A stretch of 64,000 nucleotides of DNA from Acanthacorydalis orientalis (GCA_034766995.1 CM068314.1:32238208-32302207), one strand, 5' to 3'; counted from the first letter of the stretch, positions 12,516 through 27,809 are shown. The notes: generated by a model not told the origin, from the sequence alone. A program made the numbers and translations.

Positions 12516-12880
12516 CTAGGTGACTCTGCCTTCTACTCGCTACACTGGCTGACCGCTGGAGGTCTCCTCCCCCGCTCGCTTCACTTACAGCCCCGACTCT
12601 CATCGCTCATATCGCATATATTCGCTCAATATCGTAATATATATATATATAATCATTCGCGCAGATATATTGCAACGTAGTTGTTTTATATATAAAATGT
12701 ACATATATTAGTGTATGTATATATATAATCATTCTCGCAGTTATATTACAACGTAATTGTTTTATAATGTCGTACATTTATTTGTAGTTGTTATGATACC
12801 AATATCATAATTTTTTGTGATTTTTTTTGTAATTTTGGGTGTCATCGTTAATTATAATTTAATAAAAAATCTCTACATGT
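12516..12880 (+). mobile_element. degraded Helitron-like repeat, relative of the copy at 21882
   Basis: This segment aligns in order with the 5' two thirds of the element at 21882-22609. Shared parts are a C-rich head (…TCCTCCCCCGCTCGC…), then ATCGCATATATTCG and TCAATA, then a CGCAGATATATTGCAAC block. A second block, with a CTCGCAGTTATATTACAAC variant, follows, then TTGTAGTTGTTATGATACC and AATATCATAATTTTT. No 3' hairpin or CTAG end is visible past 12880, so this copy is truncated or decayed at that side. Confidence 0.65.
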
Positions 12881-13016
12881 TATTGTATTTAACTATTTTT
12901 TTTATCTATTATTCAAAATTTATAATATACTAGAATGTAATGAAAAAAATACGAACAGAAAGCATTTTTTATAAGTATGGTTCATTTATTTAGAAAAAAA
13001 TAAGAATTAATTAGAA

Positions 13017-13074
<58 letters not shown>

Positions 13075-13637
13075 GTACTGTAAATAAATGTATTTAATAA
13101 ATAATTAAATTTGTGAAAATCAGATGAAAAATGATATTTCGAAACATTCAAAACGGGAATTAAGATAAATTCGAAGCGTGCGAAATTCACATGTATATTC
13201 TAATGTAACTTCAGTTTGCGAATTATAATTACCATCTGTACAGCAACGAATTGGCCGGTGCTTATAATTAGTATCGAGTAATAAAGTTACGTTATGTTTC
13301 AACCAGTTTTGGTTGGGTTATTGGATAGTCTATCGTAGCGGTTACATCGGAACAATTGAACTACTTCATTAGAGTCCAATTATACATATTCAATAACCAG
13401 TAATTTTGTTTCATAAGTAATAGAAAGTTTAATAAATACATACTAATTTACTTTATATTACAATAAAGTATCGACTTCAATCTTTAATAGGCTTTGTCTT
13501 TTCTGTTTAAATAATATGTTAGTGCACATTCAGAACAAAAGTTTGTTATTCGTGAGTTTGATAAATTACTTAATTAGCAATTATTAAGTTGAATATATTA
13601 CGATAAACCAGCATATGAAGGTTTGCATGTAATTTTG

Positions 13638-13693
<56 letters not shown>

Positions 13694-13715
13694 TAGATAG
13701 ATAGATAGATATTAG
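12881..13715. other. AT-rich gap with TA arrays
   Basis: TA arrays lie at about 13019-13071 and 13641-13711, the latter ending in AGAT units. Minus-strand frame 13120-13302 has no recognisable feature. Confidence 0.6.
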
Positions 13716-14210
13716 ATTTTACCTCTATTTACGTTGCACTTTTTATACGCGGTATTGATTTACGCGATCTCGTTTTACGCGGTCAGATAGATTTCATTTG
13801 ATATAATTTTTTATTGTATTTATTACATATCAAATTTATGAAAACTTAGTAAAAGAAAAGATAGAGAACAAATCATTCGAAAAAAATAACATTTACAATA
13901 AAAATGATGTCGAACTTACAAACATTTCAAGCGATGCAGGTGATAAGTTTGTGCCAATTAAAAGGAAAAGGTTGATTGTTCTGAATTACAGTAGCGATAG
14001 TGACACCGAATAAAATTTATCTACTTTTGTTTTCTAAAACGTCATTATTTTGTTTTAATTTATGTGAAATAAATATGTGTTTCTACAACATTACTAGCTT
14101 TTATTTCCAATATTTTTTCTATTGTACTGATAGACTGAATTTACGCTATTTTCATTCGCATAAAACGAATCCATCGTGTAATGGATACTCTGCGTAAATT
14201 GAGGGATGGG
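13716..14210 (+). mobile_element. pogo/Tigger-like element remnant
   Basis: The left end reads ACCTCTATTTACGTTGC, and the right end, read inward, reads CCCTCAATTTACGCAGAG. Related CCTC-ATTTACG termini are typical of pogo/Tigger elements. Several TTTACGCG-type motifs follow inside the left end (TATACGCGG, TTTACGCGATC, TTTTACGCGG). Inside is a short frame reading like the tail of a transposase. Exact borders are uncertain because the left flank is a TAGA/TA array. At about 0.5 kb, most of the coding region has been deleted. Confidence 0.6.
13831..14013 (+). pseudogene. C-terminal tail of a pogo/Tigger-like transposase (fragment)
   Basis: An in-frame stretch of about 60 codons ends at TAA 14011-14013. 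It has a Lys-rich segment (PIKRKRLIVL) and a Ser/Asp/Glu-rich end (NYSSDSDTE). Basic and acidic Ser-rich tails are common at the C-terminus of pogo/jerky-type transposases. No DDE catalytic core or DNA-binding domain remains. The assignment rests mainly on the surrounding ACGCG-rich termini. Confidence 0.45.
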
Positions 14211-14240
14211 TGTATATATATATATATATACATATGTATG

Positions 14241-14286
<46 letters not shown>
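14211..14286. repeat. (TA)n array with CATATG interruption
   Basis: Two TA runs are separated by a CATATGTATGTA interruption, directly abutting the right end of the pogo/Tigger-like remnant. Confidence 0.9.
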
Positions 14287-14291
<5 letters not shown>

Positions 14292-14389
14292 TGAATACAA
14301 GTTCGCTTAATATTATAACAACTATTAAAACTAGATTGATGTATTTCGAGTACAACAGTACATTAACAATTTCCCCTTTGCATTTTCAC

Positions 14390-14590
14390 CTGACGTATGA
14401 TAAGTAAAGAGTGCGGCTGCCGGACACGCGACTCCCTTCCGCAGACCGGAAGTCTTACGGAAATACTGTTTACCGTTGTTGCGGTTACAACTCATTACGT
14501 GCATGCTCGCGTAGGGTCTTTTAAGGTCTGTGTCTACTCCACTTTTTGTCCTATGTGTTTGGTTGGCTACACAAATTTTTTTCGTCCGTA
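14390..14590. other. GC-raised island
   Basis: About 170 bases of raised GC, including CGGCTGCCGG and CCGCAGACCGG. A 64-codon plus-strand frame (14397-14591) crosses it with no recognisable domain. Candidate conserved noncoding element. Confidence 0.35.
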
Positions 14591-17600
<3,010 letters not shown>

Positions 17601-17609
17601 ATCTTAGAC

Positions 17610-18015
17610 CAGTATTCTTCAAACTGATTTTCGTGAAACCCTGAGGTTCCGTACAACCTTTTCAGGGGTTCCATGAGTAAAAGACAAAATTCTAAATAAT
17701 TTTTGAAGAAAAAACCCGAAAAACTCAAAATTCAAAATAGTTCATTTATAAAAATTTCTTTTTTTCTACAACTACTTATTATTACCTATGATTATGCAGA
17801 AAAACTGTATTTATACTTGTTATGTAATAAAATCTCTATTTAAAGTACACATTACTACCCCGCTCAATCAGATGTAATAATAAAATTTGGTCATGATGGC
17901 TTATTTTCAAAACTTGTGTGGTACACATATCGAGTTTTTTCATTGAATGGTAGAAGTTTCATAAAAAATTATAATCTTGAGGGTTCCGTGAATCGACAAA
18001 ATTTGAAGACCACTG
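17610..18015. mobile_element. hAT-type MITE with intact ends and perfect target duplication
   Basis: A 406-bp element flanked by identical 8-mers TCTTAGAC (17602-17609 and 18016-18023). The left terminus is CAGTATTCTTCAAACTG. The right terminus, read inward, is CAGTGGTCTTCAAATTTTG. Both continue to a GTGAAACCCT or CGGAACCCT block 20-35 bases inside. An 8-bp duplication and CAGTG…TTCAAA ends are diagnostic of the hAT superfamily. No transposase domain is visible, and the two frames that cross it (minus 17408-17728, plus 17916-18119) extend through its edges and are incidental. Confidence 0.92.
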
Positions 18016-18023
18016 TCTTAGAC

Positions 18024-19591
18024 CGATCAATATGTTTATTGGTCTTAAAAGAAACATACTCTTACGTGGCCTTCAGAATTCACATAGAACAATTATTAGT
18101 AACAGGTGAATCCAAATAAAACAATAATGTTAAAAAAAACTTATTATATAAAAAAAAAATAATTTTAAAAAATATAACAATACCAATTTTTTCGAAAATA
18201 ACTTTGCTATTCCACATAAGTACATTGAATTTTATTTTTTTTATTAGAACTGGTTATCGATATTTCAGAATTTATCTAAGCATATTTTAAAGATGACCCA
18301 AAAATTATGCTTTTTCTAAGTATAATTATTTTTAATTTTATACTTTCGTTCGTGTTGAATAATAAATAATCACCCGAGAGACAACATGTGATAATAAATT
18401 TCCTACGTTTTTTGTCCTCTGAATGGATACCTAAGTCAATAAGTATTAGTTATTAAAATATAACATTGGAATATGAAAGTATTTAGTATATTCAACTTTT
18501 TATTTTTTGTTTTTAATGTGTTACTTATTGCAAATTATATTAAATAATGACTGCAGTTTTGAAAGTTTCAAAATTATTTATGTCTGATATTCTATAGAAA
18601 AAATACTAGAAAAAGTATTTGTTATAATTGACTTAAGAGCTTTTTATTATTTCGAAGATATAATACTTATGAACAGAATGATCATAAGTTAATATTATTA
18701 TCTAATAAATATAATAGTTCTTATGATCTATTAACGTACGAGTATATGAAAGTGAGTTAAGTTGAAAGTGAGTTAAGTTTAGTTATCGCTTCATTATCAC
18801 TACACCAGCTTATACCAAAAAGGATTGAGTAAAACTTTAGCATTATATATGAAATAATTTTGAAAATTCTTTTTTAGAAATAGGTTTTTTGAAATTTATA
18901 ATCAAACAATAATATGTATAATTAAATTCATAGAAGTTGAAATACTTTATTCCGAATAAATAAATGGTAGCTGATCTGAAATAAAAGATTTACACTTTGT
19001 TATGAACTTTGTGTATCCAGACAATGTATTTTTCATATTACAACATTAAAAATATATCGAATGTATATTCACGAAATTTTCATGTTTCATATAAAAAATA
19101 TTTTTTAGATAAGACTTGTGAAATTTAAAATACATCTTACTTGGATAAAAGTTAACGATTAGTTCAAACTTGAATTTATTTATTTAAATTACTTGGTGCA
19201 CGTATAATTAAAAATAATAAATACATTAATTCACTATTAAAAAAACCGTCTACATAATTGTGTGTTATAATTAATTAGTTATTAATACAATATATTATAA
19301 TTAATTACTTACAAAGTCTACTTTAGTATTCCTTCTTAAACATCTGATTTGAAGAAAAATGAATTTTGTTCAGTTGTATTGAAATATTTTTTTTATAAAA
19401 AGGAAAGCAAATAGATTTTAAGAAGGTTGTTTTTTACAAAACCCTTTTATTACTGAATTTGGAATCTTAATTAACATTTACAAATGTTATGATTGCATGA
19501 AATTAGTGCAGAAGTTGAACGAATGTAATGTTTCAAATTTTATTAATTTTTATCATGTTAAGTAATATCTGTTAAATTATATTTTCTGGAG

Positions 19592-19656
<65 letters not shown>

Positions 19657-20450
19657 TCTTAAACTGTTTTCTAAACCAATTAATTAAAACTTAGTTTTGT
19701 AACTAGAAATTTTAGTTTATTAATTATTAGTTATTAGTTTATAGCATAAATTACTCTGTTGAGTCTACTTCTTAATACTTACACATCCACACAAACACAT
19801 ACACACACAAATATGTATATATATATATATATATAAAATATAATATAAACGTATATTTATATATATATATATATATACATTCACTATATACATCTATATA
19901 CAAATATTTAAATATACAGCACCATGTGTAAGCATATATGTGCTTTTTTCGCACGCCTCACTGAACAGCACCAGCCATCGTTTCACTGCTGCCCGTGGCA
20001 TTTCCGCCCTGTGATTTTTGTGGTCGAGGGCGGTGAAATAAAATTGGTTACGATTGCAAAATACGCGCTTGTAGGTTTAATTATGTTTCGAAATTTTTTT
20101 CCGAATTGATTTTTGTTTACATTGGAAACTTATTCAACCGTAAAAAAATTGTGTTACTTTATAATTTATCATTATGTTATTGTTCGAATTGTGTGCATAT
20201 TTTTCCATACGATATAATCATTTTATACTGTATCATGTATACATACCAAATAAAAAAAATTGCCAAAAACACAATCATATTTTCATCAACGGTACTCGTT
20301 CCATTATGACTTTTAAATATTCCAGTTTGTAAAATTACTATATATTTTTTATTGTTAAACATGTGTTATCTGCACTTGACTTAACACAAACACAACCAAA
20401 TATCAACTATTTACATATTTACACAAACAGGTTTGTACATATATACATAC

Positions 20451-20491
<41 letters not shown>

Positions 20492-21728
20492 TGCAGGCTA
20501 TAAAAAATTACTCAACTGAAAGAAATCTTGAACAGAGAGTAGTTACTTTTTTAAAACTTAGTTAATTTTGTTTTTTACAGTAAACAAAATGTTTTAAAAT
20601 AAATATTGGTTAAAAAATTAATATCTTTATTCAGATATAGTTAGTTAGAATTATAATAAATATTTTTTGTCTCTATTATATATTTTAATGTGTGATAACT
20701 TCTTTTACTAGTTTTAAAAATGTAGAGATACGTACCTACATACACACACAAACGCATATATATATATATATACTGATGCTTTAAAAAAGGCTTTATGAGC
20801 AAGTAAAATTAAAATGAAGCAATGAATAAAATTTAATACATGCTAAAAAGGAATGTTGGGTCGTTCTAACTATAAGAAATTCTAAGAGGCTTTTGCTAAT
20901 GAGACAAATCCGAAAATTGTGAAATGTGTGAGAGAGGTATTAATATACAAATTTATTAAAAAGAATATTGTATCTTAATTGCAATGATTTTTTAAGTATA
21001 ATGTTAATGTTATGAACATTTTTCGTATATATATATATATATATAGATAGATAGATAGATAGATAGATATAGATACACACAAACAATACACAAATGTGCC
21101 AATTATATTTACTCTTTTAGTAGGTACTGCGTTATAATTTGAAATTGTTTATTAGAAAGTAAGAAAACCTTACTTATAATTTTTAAATTTAAGGTATTGA
21201 TTATTTAAATTACATTTCTGTAATAGCCTCTTATAATTGTGCATATGTAATTATATAATGACTCTGTAAACGTTTTTATTGTTTTTTAATGCTCTATTAT
21301 ATAGGCATGCTTTTTGAGCGTTTGACAAAGACTTACTGTATATATATATAAAATATAAAAGAGATCATATAATGTATACAGAAGTATTTCATGTATTAAG
21401 TACCATTATACCAAACTTCACTTGCAATAAAAGGTTAGTGAGATGATTAATATATTTTGAGTGTTTTAATATTAAAATATAGTAAATATCACTATAACGC
21501 ATAATACAACAAATCGAAATCTAGTAGTTGCTACTTATTTAGCTTCTATAATGTTACAACTTTATATATATGGGGTATTTATATGAATGAAATTTCACAC
21601 TTAGACAGTTTTCATACTTTGATTTTTGTGTTCTGACTGTTTGTTGTATGTACCAACCTACTTTTATCACAAGAATGAACATGGAGACAAAATAAAGTAG
21701 GAAAGAATATACATTATATACATTATAC

Positions 21729-21770
<42 letters not shown>

Positions 21771-21881
21771 AATTGAAATTGAAAACTAGAGGATCCTTGG
21801 TGAAAATTATTAGCATTGCAATAAACGATTAATACAAGTATTTAATTCGGTTGTAAATGTTAAAAATTAATATTATATATA
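18024..21881. other. AT-rich stretch; island at 19920-20080
   Basis: TA arrays lie at about 19593-19651, 19816-19878, 20456-20487, 21030-21068 (with TAGA units) and 21731-21764. A 16-bp tandem pair GAAAGTGAGTTAAGTT occupies 18748-18779. The patch 19920-20080 is GC-raised and includes a 7-bp stem, CCGCCCT then AGGGCGG. No gene is recognised. Confidence 0.55.
19593..19651. repeat. (TA)n microsatellite
   Basis: A TA array of about 58 bp. Confidence 0.95.
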
Positions 21882-22308
21882 TCAGGGGGATCTGCCCCTT
21901 ATACTACGTTCGTCTACCTCCGGGGATCCGCCCCCGCTCTCTTTACCCTTATCGCATATATTCGTTCAATACCGTAATGTACACATATACATATACATAT
22001 ATATATATATATATATGTATGTGTGATAGTATCTCTATATAATTAATCTCGCAGATATATTGCAACATAATCGTTTTTAATGTATATATATATATGTGTT
22101 AATATGTCCATTTAATCACTCTCTAAGTTATATTGCAACGTAGTTATTTTATAAAGTTGCACATTTCATTGTAGTTGTTATGATACCAATATCATAATTT
22201 TTCACGAAAATTTCGTATAACTTCGGATGTCGTCTATAATAATAATTGATTGCAAAATTTCTACACGCTTTTTTAAAAAGTGTTTGTGCGTTTTATGTAA
22301 TTTTACTG

Positions 22309-22310
<2 letters not shown>

Positions 22311-22377
<67 letters not shown>
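22311..22377. repeat. (TA)n microsatellite inside the Helitron-like element
   Basis: A pure TA run of about 65 bp beginning some 430 bases from the element's 5' end. Confidence 0.95.
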
Positions 22378-22380
<3 letters not shown>

Positions 22381-22406
22381 TTTCTTATTGATGAAGAGAA
22401 GAATGA

Positions 22407-22458
22407 CATGGATTTAGATATGAACAATATTGATATATTGTTCATATCTAAATCCATG
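22407..22458. repeat. perfect inverted repeat, 24-bp arms, 4-nt loop
   Basis: The left arm (22407-22430) begins CATGGATTTAG, and the right arm (22435-22458) is its exact complement; TGAT separates them. Perfect arms suggest recent origin or maintenance. It lies inside the Helitron-like element, directly after its TA array. Confidence 0.95.
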
Positions 22459-22610
22459 ACGTCGACTTTTTTCATTGAGATGTAGCTTTAATGATAATCA
22501 ATTATCTTTATTGTTTCATTTGGTTACTTGACATGCTTACAATTGACAAGTGAGCAATGCAGAGCCAGGATGTTGACGATCGAAGCAAATAGGAGGCGGA
22601 GCCCCCTAGT

Positions 22611-23040
22611 ATAAGAATAAAATACAAAACACATAACGTTCATTCTATTCACGAGCATAAAATACTATGTACATACAACAACTAGTTAGAGACAAGAAAT
22701 GAAGTACAATAGAAGTATATTTTATTCTATGATATATGCTAAAAGTATAAAAATTATACGTGAATATAACACAACCTCCTAAGAATATCTCTTATTTATT
22801 TACATATTGTGTTATATGTTCATTTAGCTTTATTTTAAATTACTGTACATTTAAAAAATTCATTATTAAATTGATTTAATACACACAATTACATTGATTT
22901 GTTTTCATCGTTCTGATGTGAATTTTCTCTAAAGTTTCTATGTCTGTTGTCGGAATTGTATAAAAACTGTTACATTTTTTTTTTCAAATCAATCAACATT
23001 ATCGTCTAATAATGTTTTCACAACAATTTCCATCGAGTGG
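22611..23040. other. AT-rich gap, nothing recognised
   Basis: Unique AT-rich sequence between the Helitron-like element and the next GC-raised island. No gene or repeat is seen. Confidence 0.6.
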
Positions 23041-23365
23041 TAAATGACTGTTTCTAACAATACTGTCTAACAACTGGAGCAATCGGGTGGCACGTGTGGG
23101 ACACGTGTGATCCGTGTGTCGATCGCGTGGACCACTTCACCGGTGCTAAGAACCACCGGTTGTGTTGCCGGAGTGTCGCACTTGCACCACACACATTCGG
23201 AAATCCTTCCCCTGAACTAATAGTTTTAACATTACCGCCCGCGGCGTCATCTCCTGATCGAATTATACGATACGCAACGTCACGTGGCGGTATCATGTTG
23301 TACTAATTCAAGCCTCTGGCTTAAATGGTGGGCGCGCGTGCCTCTTATCGTCGGAACATGGTGTT
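23041..23365. other. CpG- and GC-raised island, candidate regulatory element
   Basis: About 320 bases with strong GC enrichment, CpGs and E-box-like CACGTG motifs. GGCACGTGTG and GACACGTGTG occur near 23090-23110, and CACGTGG near 23282. Overlapping frames on opposite strands (minus 23054-23296, plus 23094-23306) argue against either being real. A promoter or enhancer is the likelier reading, but no transcript evidence is visible. Confidence 0.4.
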
Positions 23366-23512
23366 TTATACACATAAAAGGGAGGGTTCACTCGCTTTGT
23401 AATGTTTTCGCATGTATTCCGTTTTCAATTTGTATGTTTGTGTTTTATGAACACGTACCACTAAAACTTTCGTCTTGTTTCATGACATATGGTAAACTTA
23501 GAGAAGCAGCTA

Positions 23513-23516
<4 letters not shown>

Positions 23517-23577
<61 letters not shown>
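23517..23577. repeat. (TA)n microsatellite
   Basis: A TA array of about 60 bp followed by CATATATACACACG. Confidence 0.95.
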
Positions 23578-23584
<7 letters not shown>

Positions 23585-23599
23585 TACACACGCACATTT

Positions 23600-25845
23600 G
23601 GTAATTAGAGAGCAATGAAAAATTGTGAATAAATTTTTATTGGTTGGTTTTTGAAAAAATAGGTAACATTTTCAAGATACAAATATTATTTAGGGTAGCA
23701 AAAGAGGTATTTAATTAGTTTCTCCCAAATGTATCGTATTGAGATAAAATGAAAAAAAGCTAAAAAATTCAGATACTCGACTACAAAGTAATAATAATTA
23801 TTTAAAATCAAGAACTCATTCTTTTTTCATTTTTAAGTTGATTATATTATTCAATATGATAAAAATTTAATGAAAAACTTTGTAATCTTGTATTATTTCG
23901 TTGAGAAAACTAACAAAAAATTACACTGTGTTAATTGTGACTTAATATATGTACATTTACAACTGATTAATAGATATGATTATAATCATTGAATTATATT
24001 ATAACACGAAATTCAGATTTTTTAAAGACAAATGCCGTTTTTCCATAAAAATTACAAAAATAAAATATATATTTTTACATATTTCGTATGTATTTTATAA
24101 AGATTTTGAAAACATTAACTAATAATTAATATATGCATTTGATGGAACTGTAACATGTTAATTTTATAAGATATTAAGATATTTAAAAAAATAATCAACT
24201 GAAAATATATTGAGTAAATTTCAGTTAAAGTAGGTAAAATTATAGAAATCTTCAATTTTATGAACATATATTATATATTGAATTACTGTTTTAATTTACT
24301 TACCTTTAAATGCACGAAATTCGTTTTTTTTTTTGGTATTTTTGTATACATTAGCTGTTATTTTTATAGTGTATTCGTTTTTATTTTTTAACGTATCCCA
24401 TATTTAATTTTTTTATTGTTTACTAGAATTACTATTTTCTGTTTTCGATATTTTGTATGTGTAATAAAGATCTCCCTATTCTAATTATAGGTAAGAAATA
24501 CTTTTTTTGTTTAATATAAAATTAAGCTATTTATAGAGAATCTTAATGAAGTGCAAATTTGAACATAATTCTTAATAATAAAAATGTAATACTATGTTTT
24601 TATCATATTAAAGTAACAATTTTTTTAAAAAAGAGCGAACAAATGTATAATTCATATGTGTTATATCACCAACGCAGACCACACAATTTGTCCTGAAAAG
24701 AGCACGATTTTCCCCCAAAATCTGGTAACGCGCCCAACGCAAATAATCAAAAACAAATCATCTATTTATAACTTATTAATTTGTAATTCAGATTTCGAGT
24801 ACATTGTACAAAAGGGGGAATGGTGCGGTCAGTTGGCCAGTAATATCTGTGCTTTCGTCCGTGCCTACCTTACAACAAGACACCGTGCTGCACTGACGAC
24901 ATATGTAACTTTATGTAAAGGGTGTTCTCTTATTTACCCCTCTTCGCAACCCTTCAAATTATCGCGCTAGTCGGCTATATTAAATTGTATAAATTATAGT
25001 TAACGTGTTGTTAGAAAGGGATGAGTTTATATACATTATATCTAGATGTATCAGTCTCTTCTTTTCGTCCTGTAAAGATTGATTGATTAAAATGCATGTA
25101 GGGATGAACAAGTGTATTAGAAATTTAGTTTTTGCCGTGTATATATTTATATGTTCAATTTTAATATTATAATTAATTCATTTTAGAATAATTTTGGATT
25201 TTTTAATTCTAGGTATTCATGGAATCTATAATAGAAGTTGACAAATAACAACAATGATGATTAAATGGACATCTGTATCTTTACCGCGTGCAAGATGGAA
25301 AATTCAATCGTATTATACCGATGAATATAAAAGATTCGTTATTACTTACTGGTAAGTGTCTGATAAAAAATAATTCTTTAATAAGTTTTAGAAGTTGTAT
25401 ACAGAAAAAACGTTTTATATTCGTCACTTTTAATAATAAATTATACATATAGAACACACACATAATTTAAAATTAAACTGAATAAAAGAAACGCAATTTA
25501 TAATTGTGATACTAATATTTTAAAACATATTTTTATATTATAATATAAATATAAAAATACAAATATTGTTATACGCAAATACACATCTATAGCAGAAATA
25601 AAAAATACATATCAAATATATTACCTGCCTCCCAACTTTGAAAACTATGTTTAATGGAATAAAAAAGAAAAATTTGAATGTTTTATGGTATACTTTTGAG
25701 AGAAAAGAATTCATTTTACTTATTTTATTTCCAATTTATATCAATAAAAAAATATAAATATCGGATATTTAAAAAAAAACTATCTAGTTAAGAGTTAAAT
25801 ATTTAATTTTAATACCAGTTTGTTTATATTTACACAAGAAGAAAT

Positions 25846-25877
<32 letters not shown>

Positions 25878-27250
25878 ATATTTATCAAATATTTTTTATA
25901 AAATTTGACCGAAACGTTTATCATTATTGTTTACTAATTAATATGAATATTTGTATTAGGAATCAATCTATTAATTTGAAAAAATAAAGAATAATGTTTT
26001 AAAAAAGTCAAATAAATTTCAAATGTGTCATCGAATAAAATAAACGGATAAATTAAAATGATTGAGTGAAAATGGCTTTGATATAATTAATTTAAAATAT
26101 GTAATTAATGAACCTTTTTACTCGTGAAAATGAACTTCTCTCTCGCCTACATAACATAAAAAAACGCTTTGAAATTGCCTTCAAATGTGTATATGCAACA
26201 ATTAAAAATTATCAGTAATAGACTATTAAACATTTTTGATCAGAAAAAAATGTTTAGTTTGTGGATAGAAAGAAAAAATAATTTATGAAAATGAATTCGG
26301 ACGCAGTCCCAGTCCAGACAGATAATGATCCTTTTTACTTTATTGGATTATTTGGCTTGAATAAAAATTTACAATATAACAGACTTATTATAAATAACTG
26401 AATAACATTTTTTTAAATTTCATTTTAAATATAGACAGTACAGAAATGTTAACAAAGAATTATTGCTGGTTTTATTTTAAAAGTATATTCTTTAGTTTAG
26501 AATGAAGTTATATTATTATCGATTAGATGCGAACTTTATTATATATGCGTTTTATTTATATTTTTTATCTTTTATTTAAAATAATTTCTTTAAGGAAAAT
26601 TATTAATGCTAAAATGAATGTTATGGGAATGTTTACTGTAAAAGATTAAAAAGATTATCATGTTCTACTGACGAATATCCTCATGCAGCTTTTATTAGTT
26701 TTATTTGTTCGAATTATGAATTATGATTGAAAGTATTACTTTTAACGTTGTCGTTAAGGAATAATAATTTCCTGATTAAATTAGTCAATAGATATTTATA
26801 GTTTAGAGAAAGACGGTGAATTAGGTGAATTTAAAAATTGAATTCAATAAACAAATAATTCTTTTTTTAAACAAACTAGTTTTTAATATAAATAATTTTT
26901 AAGTTTCAAATAATTTATTATCATTTATAAAATATTTGTATAATATTTTTTGATTAATCGAATGTTCCTTATGGCAATAGTGACTGATCAAAATAAATTA
27001 TAGTTTCAAATTCAATAAAAGTGAGTAGTGTTTTACTGTTTAAAGGTATTTATTTTTATTGAAACTGGTTGAAAAATATAGGAAAAAGAAATGAAAATTA
27101 AGAATATTTTTAAATGTTAAATGACCCTTATTTATTTGAATGTCTTCGTACATTTTAATAAGTTGAAATTATTAGAAAATTAGCACTGAAACATGGGATA
27201 AGTTTGAATAAAGTGTTAAATTTAATGGTATATTAGACGATACATATCTT
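23600..27250. other. AT-rich stretch with one GC-raised patch at 24650-24970
   Basis: No recognised gene. The patch 24650-24970 has fewer stops and an open 104-codon plus frame (24656-24970) without an identifiable domain. A TA array is at about 25847-25870. The remainder is unique AT-rich DNA, probably intergenic or intronic. Confidence 0.5.
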
Positions 27251-27258
27251 ATATATAC

Positions 27259-27333
<75 letters not shown>
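27251..27333. repeat. compound (CATA)n(TA)n array
   Basis: A short CATA run followed by a TA run of about 64 bp, at the left edge of the island at 27340-27640. Confidence 0.95.
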
Positions 27334-27336
<3 letters not shown>

Positions 27337-27339
27337 TTG

Positions 27340-27640
27340 TATGTCTAATAAATAAGAGAAATAACGAACGTTGAACGGACGGTACAGAAATTATGACATC
27401 CCTGCCCTCGGGTTGCATTAATCGAGCACATAAGTGTGAATTCATATGCATACATTTGTGTGTAACTGCGCGTCGCGCCGTTATTGAGATTTATTTGCTG
27501 CTCATGAATATCTCACGAGGTTGGCGGATGGTCATAACTCCGACCAACCCTTTATTCATGCCGCGGTGACGTTTATTGCAGTGATTCGGTGCTGGATTAA
27601 TATATGTACTTACGTCAACAACTTCCTCATTCGTAACCGC
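27340..27640. promoter_or_regulatory. candidate conserved noncoding element between two TA arrays
   Basis: A GC-raised, non-repetitive block of about 300 bases sits exactly between two long TA arrays. It contains GCGCGTCGCGCCG, a TTTATTTGC/TTTATTGC pair and ATGAATAT-type sites. Such blocks in AT-rich insect DNA are often enhancers of developmental genes; that is an inference. Minus frame 27233-27451 runs out of the TA array and is not credible. Confidence 0.35.
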
Positions 27641-27726
27641 ATATCTTTACATATTCTTCTCATCCATCTGTAGTACTTTTTATTTATATTAATTTCTATA
27701 TCATGTTACAGTACATTGCAGTTATA

Positions 27727-27743
27727 AATACATACATACATAC

Positions 27744-27806
<63 letters not shown>
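27727..27806. repeat. compound (CATA)n(TA)n array
   Basis: Four CATA-type units followed by a TA run of about 60 bp. Confidence 0.95.

Positions 27807-27809
<3 letters not shown>

Larger units (their letters stand above)
21882..22609 (+). mobile_element. Helitron-like nonautonomous element, both ends present
   Basis: A 728-bp element starting TCAGGGGGATCTGCCCC after a host A, and ending GGAGGCGGAGCCCCCTAG before a host T. Insertion between A and T, a 5' TC, a 3' CTAG and a GC-rich hairpin at the 3' end (GGAGGC, loop GGA, GCCCCC with one mismatch) match Helitron structure. The 5' end can also fold (AGGGG…CCCCT). The interior has a 67-bp TA array, a perfect 24-bp-arm hairpin, and blocks shared with 12516-12880. 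No Rep/helicase coding is present, so it would move only with help from an autonomous relative. Confidence 0.75.

Noticed and set aside
14094..14355. Open frames made of Tyr-Ile repeats, here and at many other TA arrays
   Set aside because: TA dinucleotide arrays translate as (YI)n in any frame without stops; there is no protein signal outside the array.
22407..22458. microRNA precursor
   Set aside because: Perfect 24-bp arms with a 4-nt loop are shorter and more perfect than an animal pre-miRNA, and the structure lies inside a transposable element.
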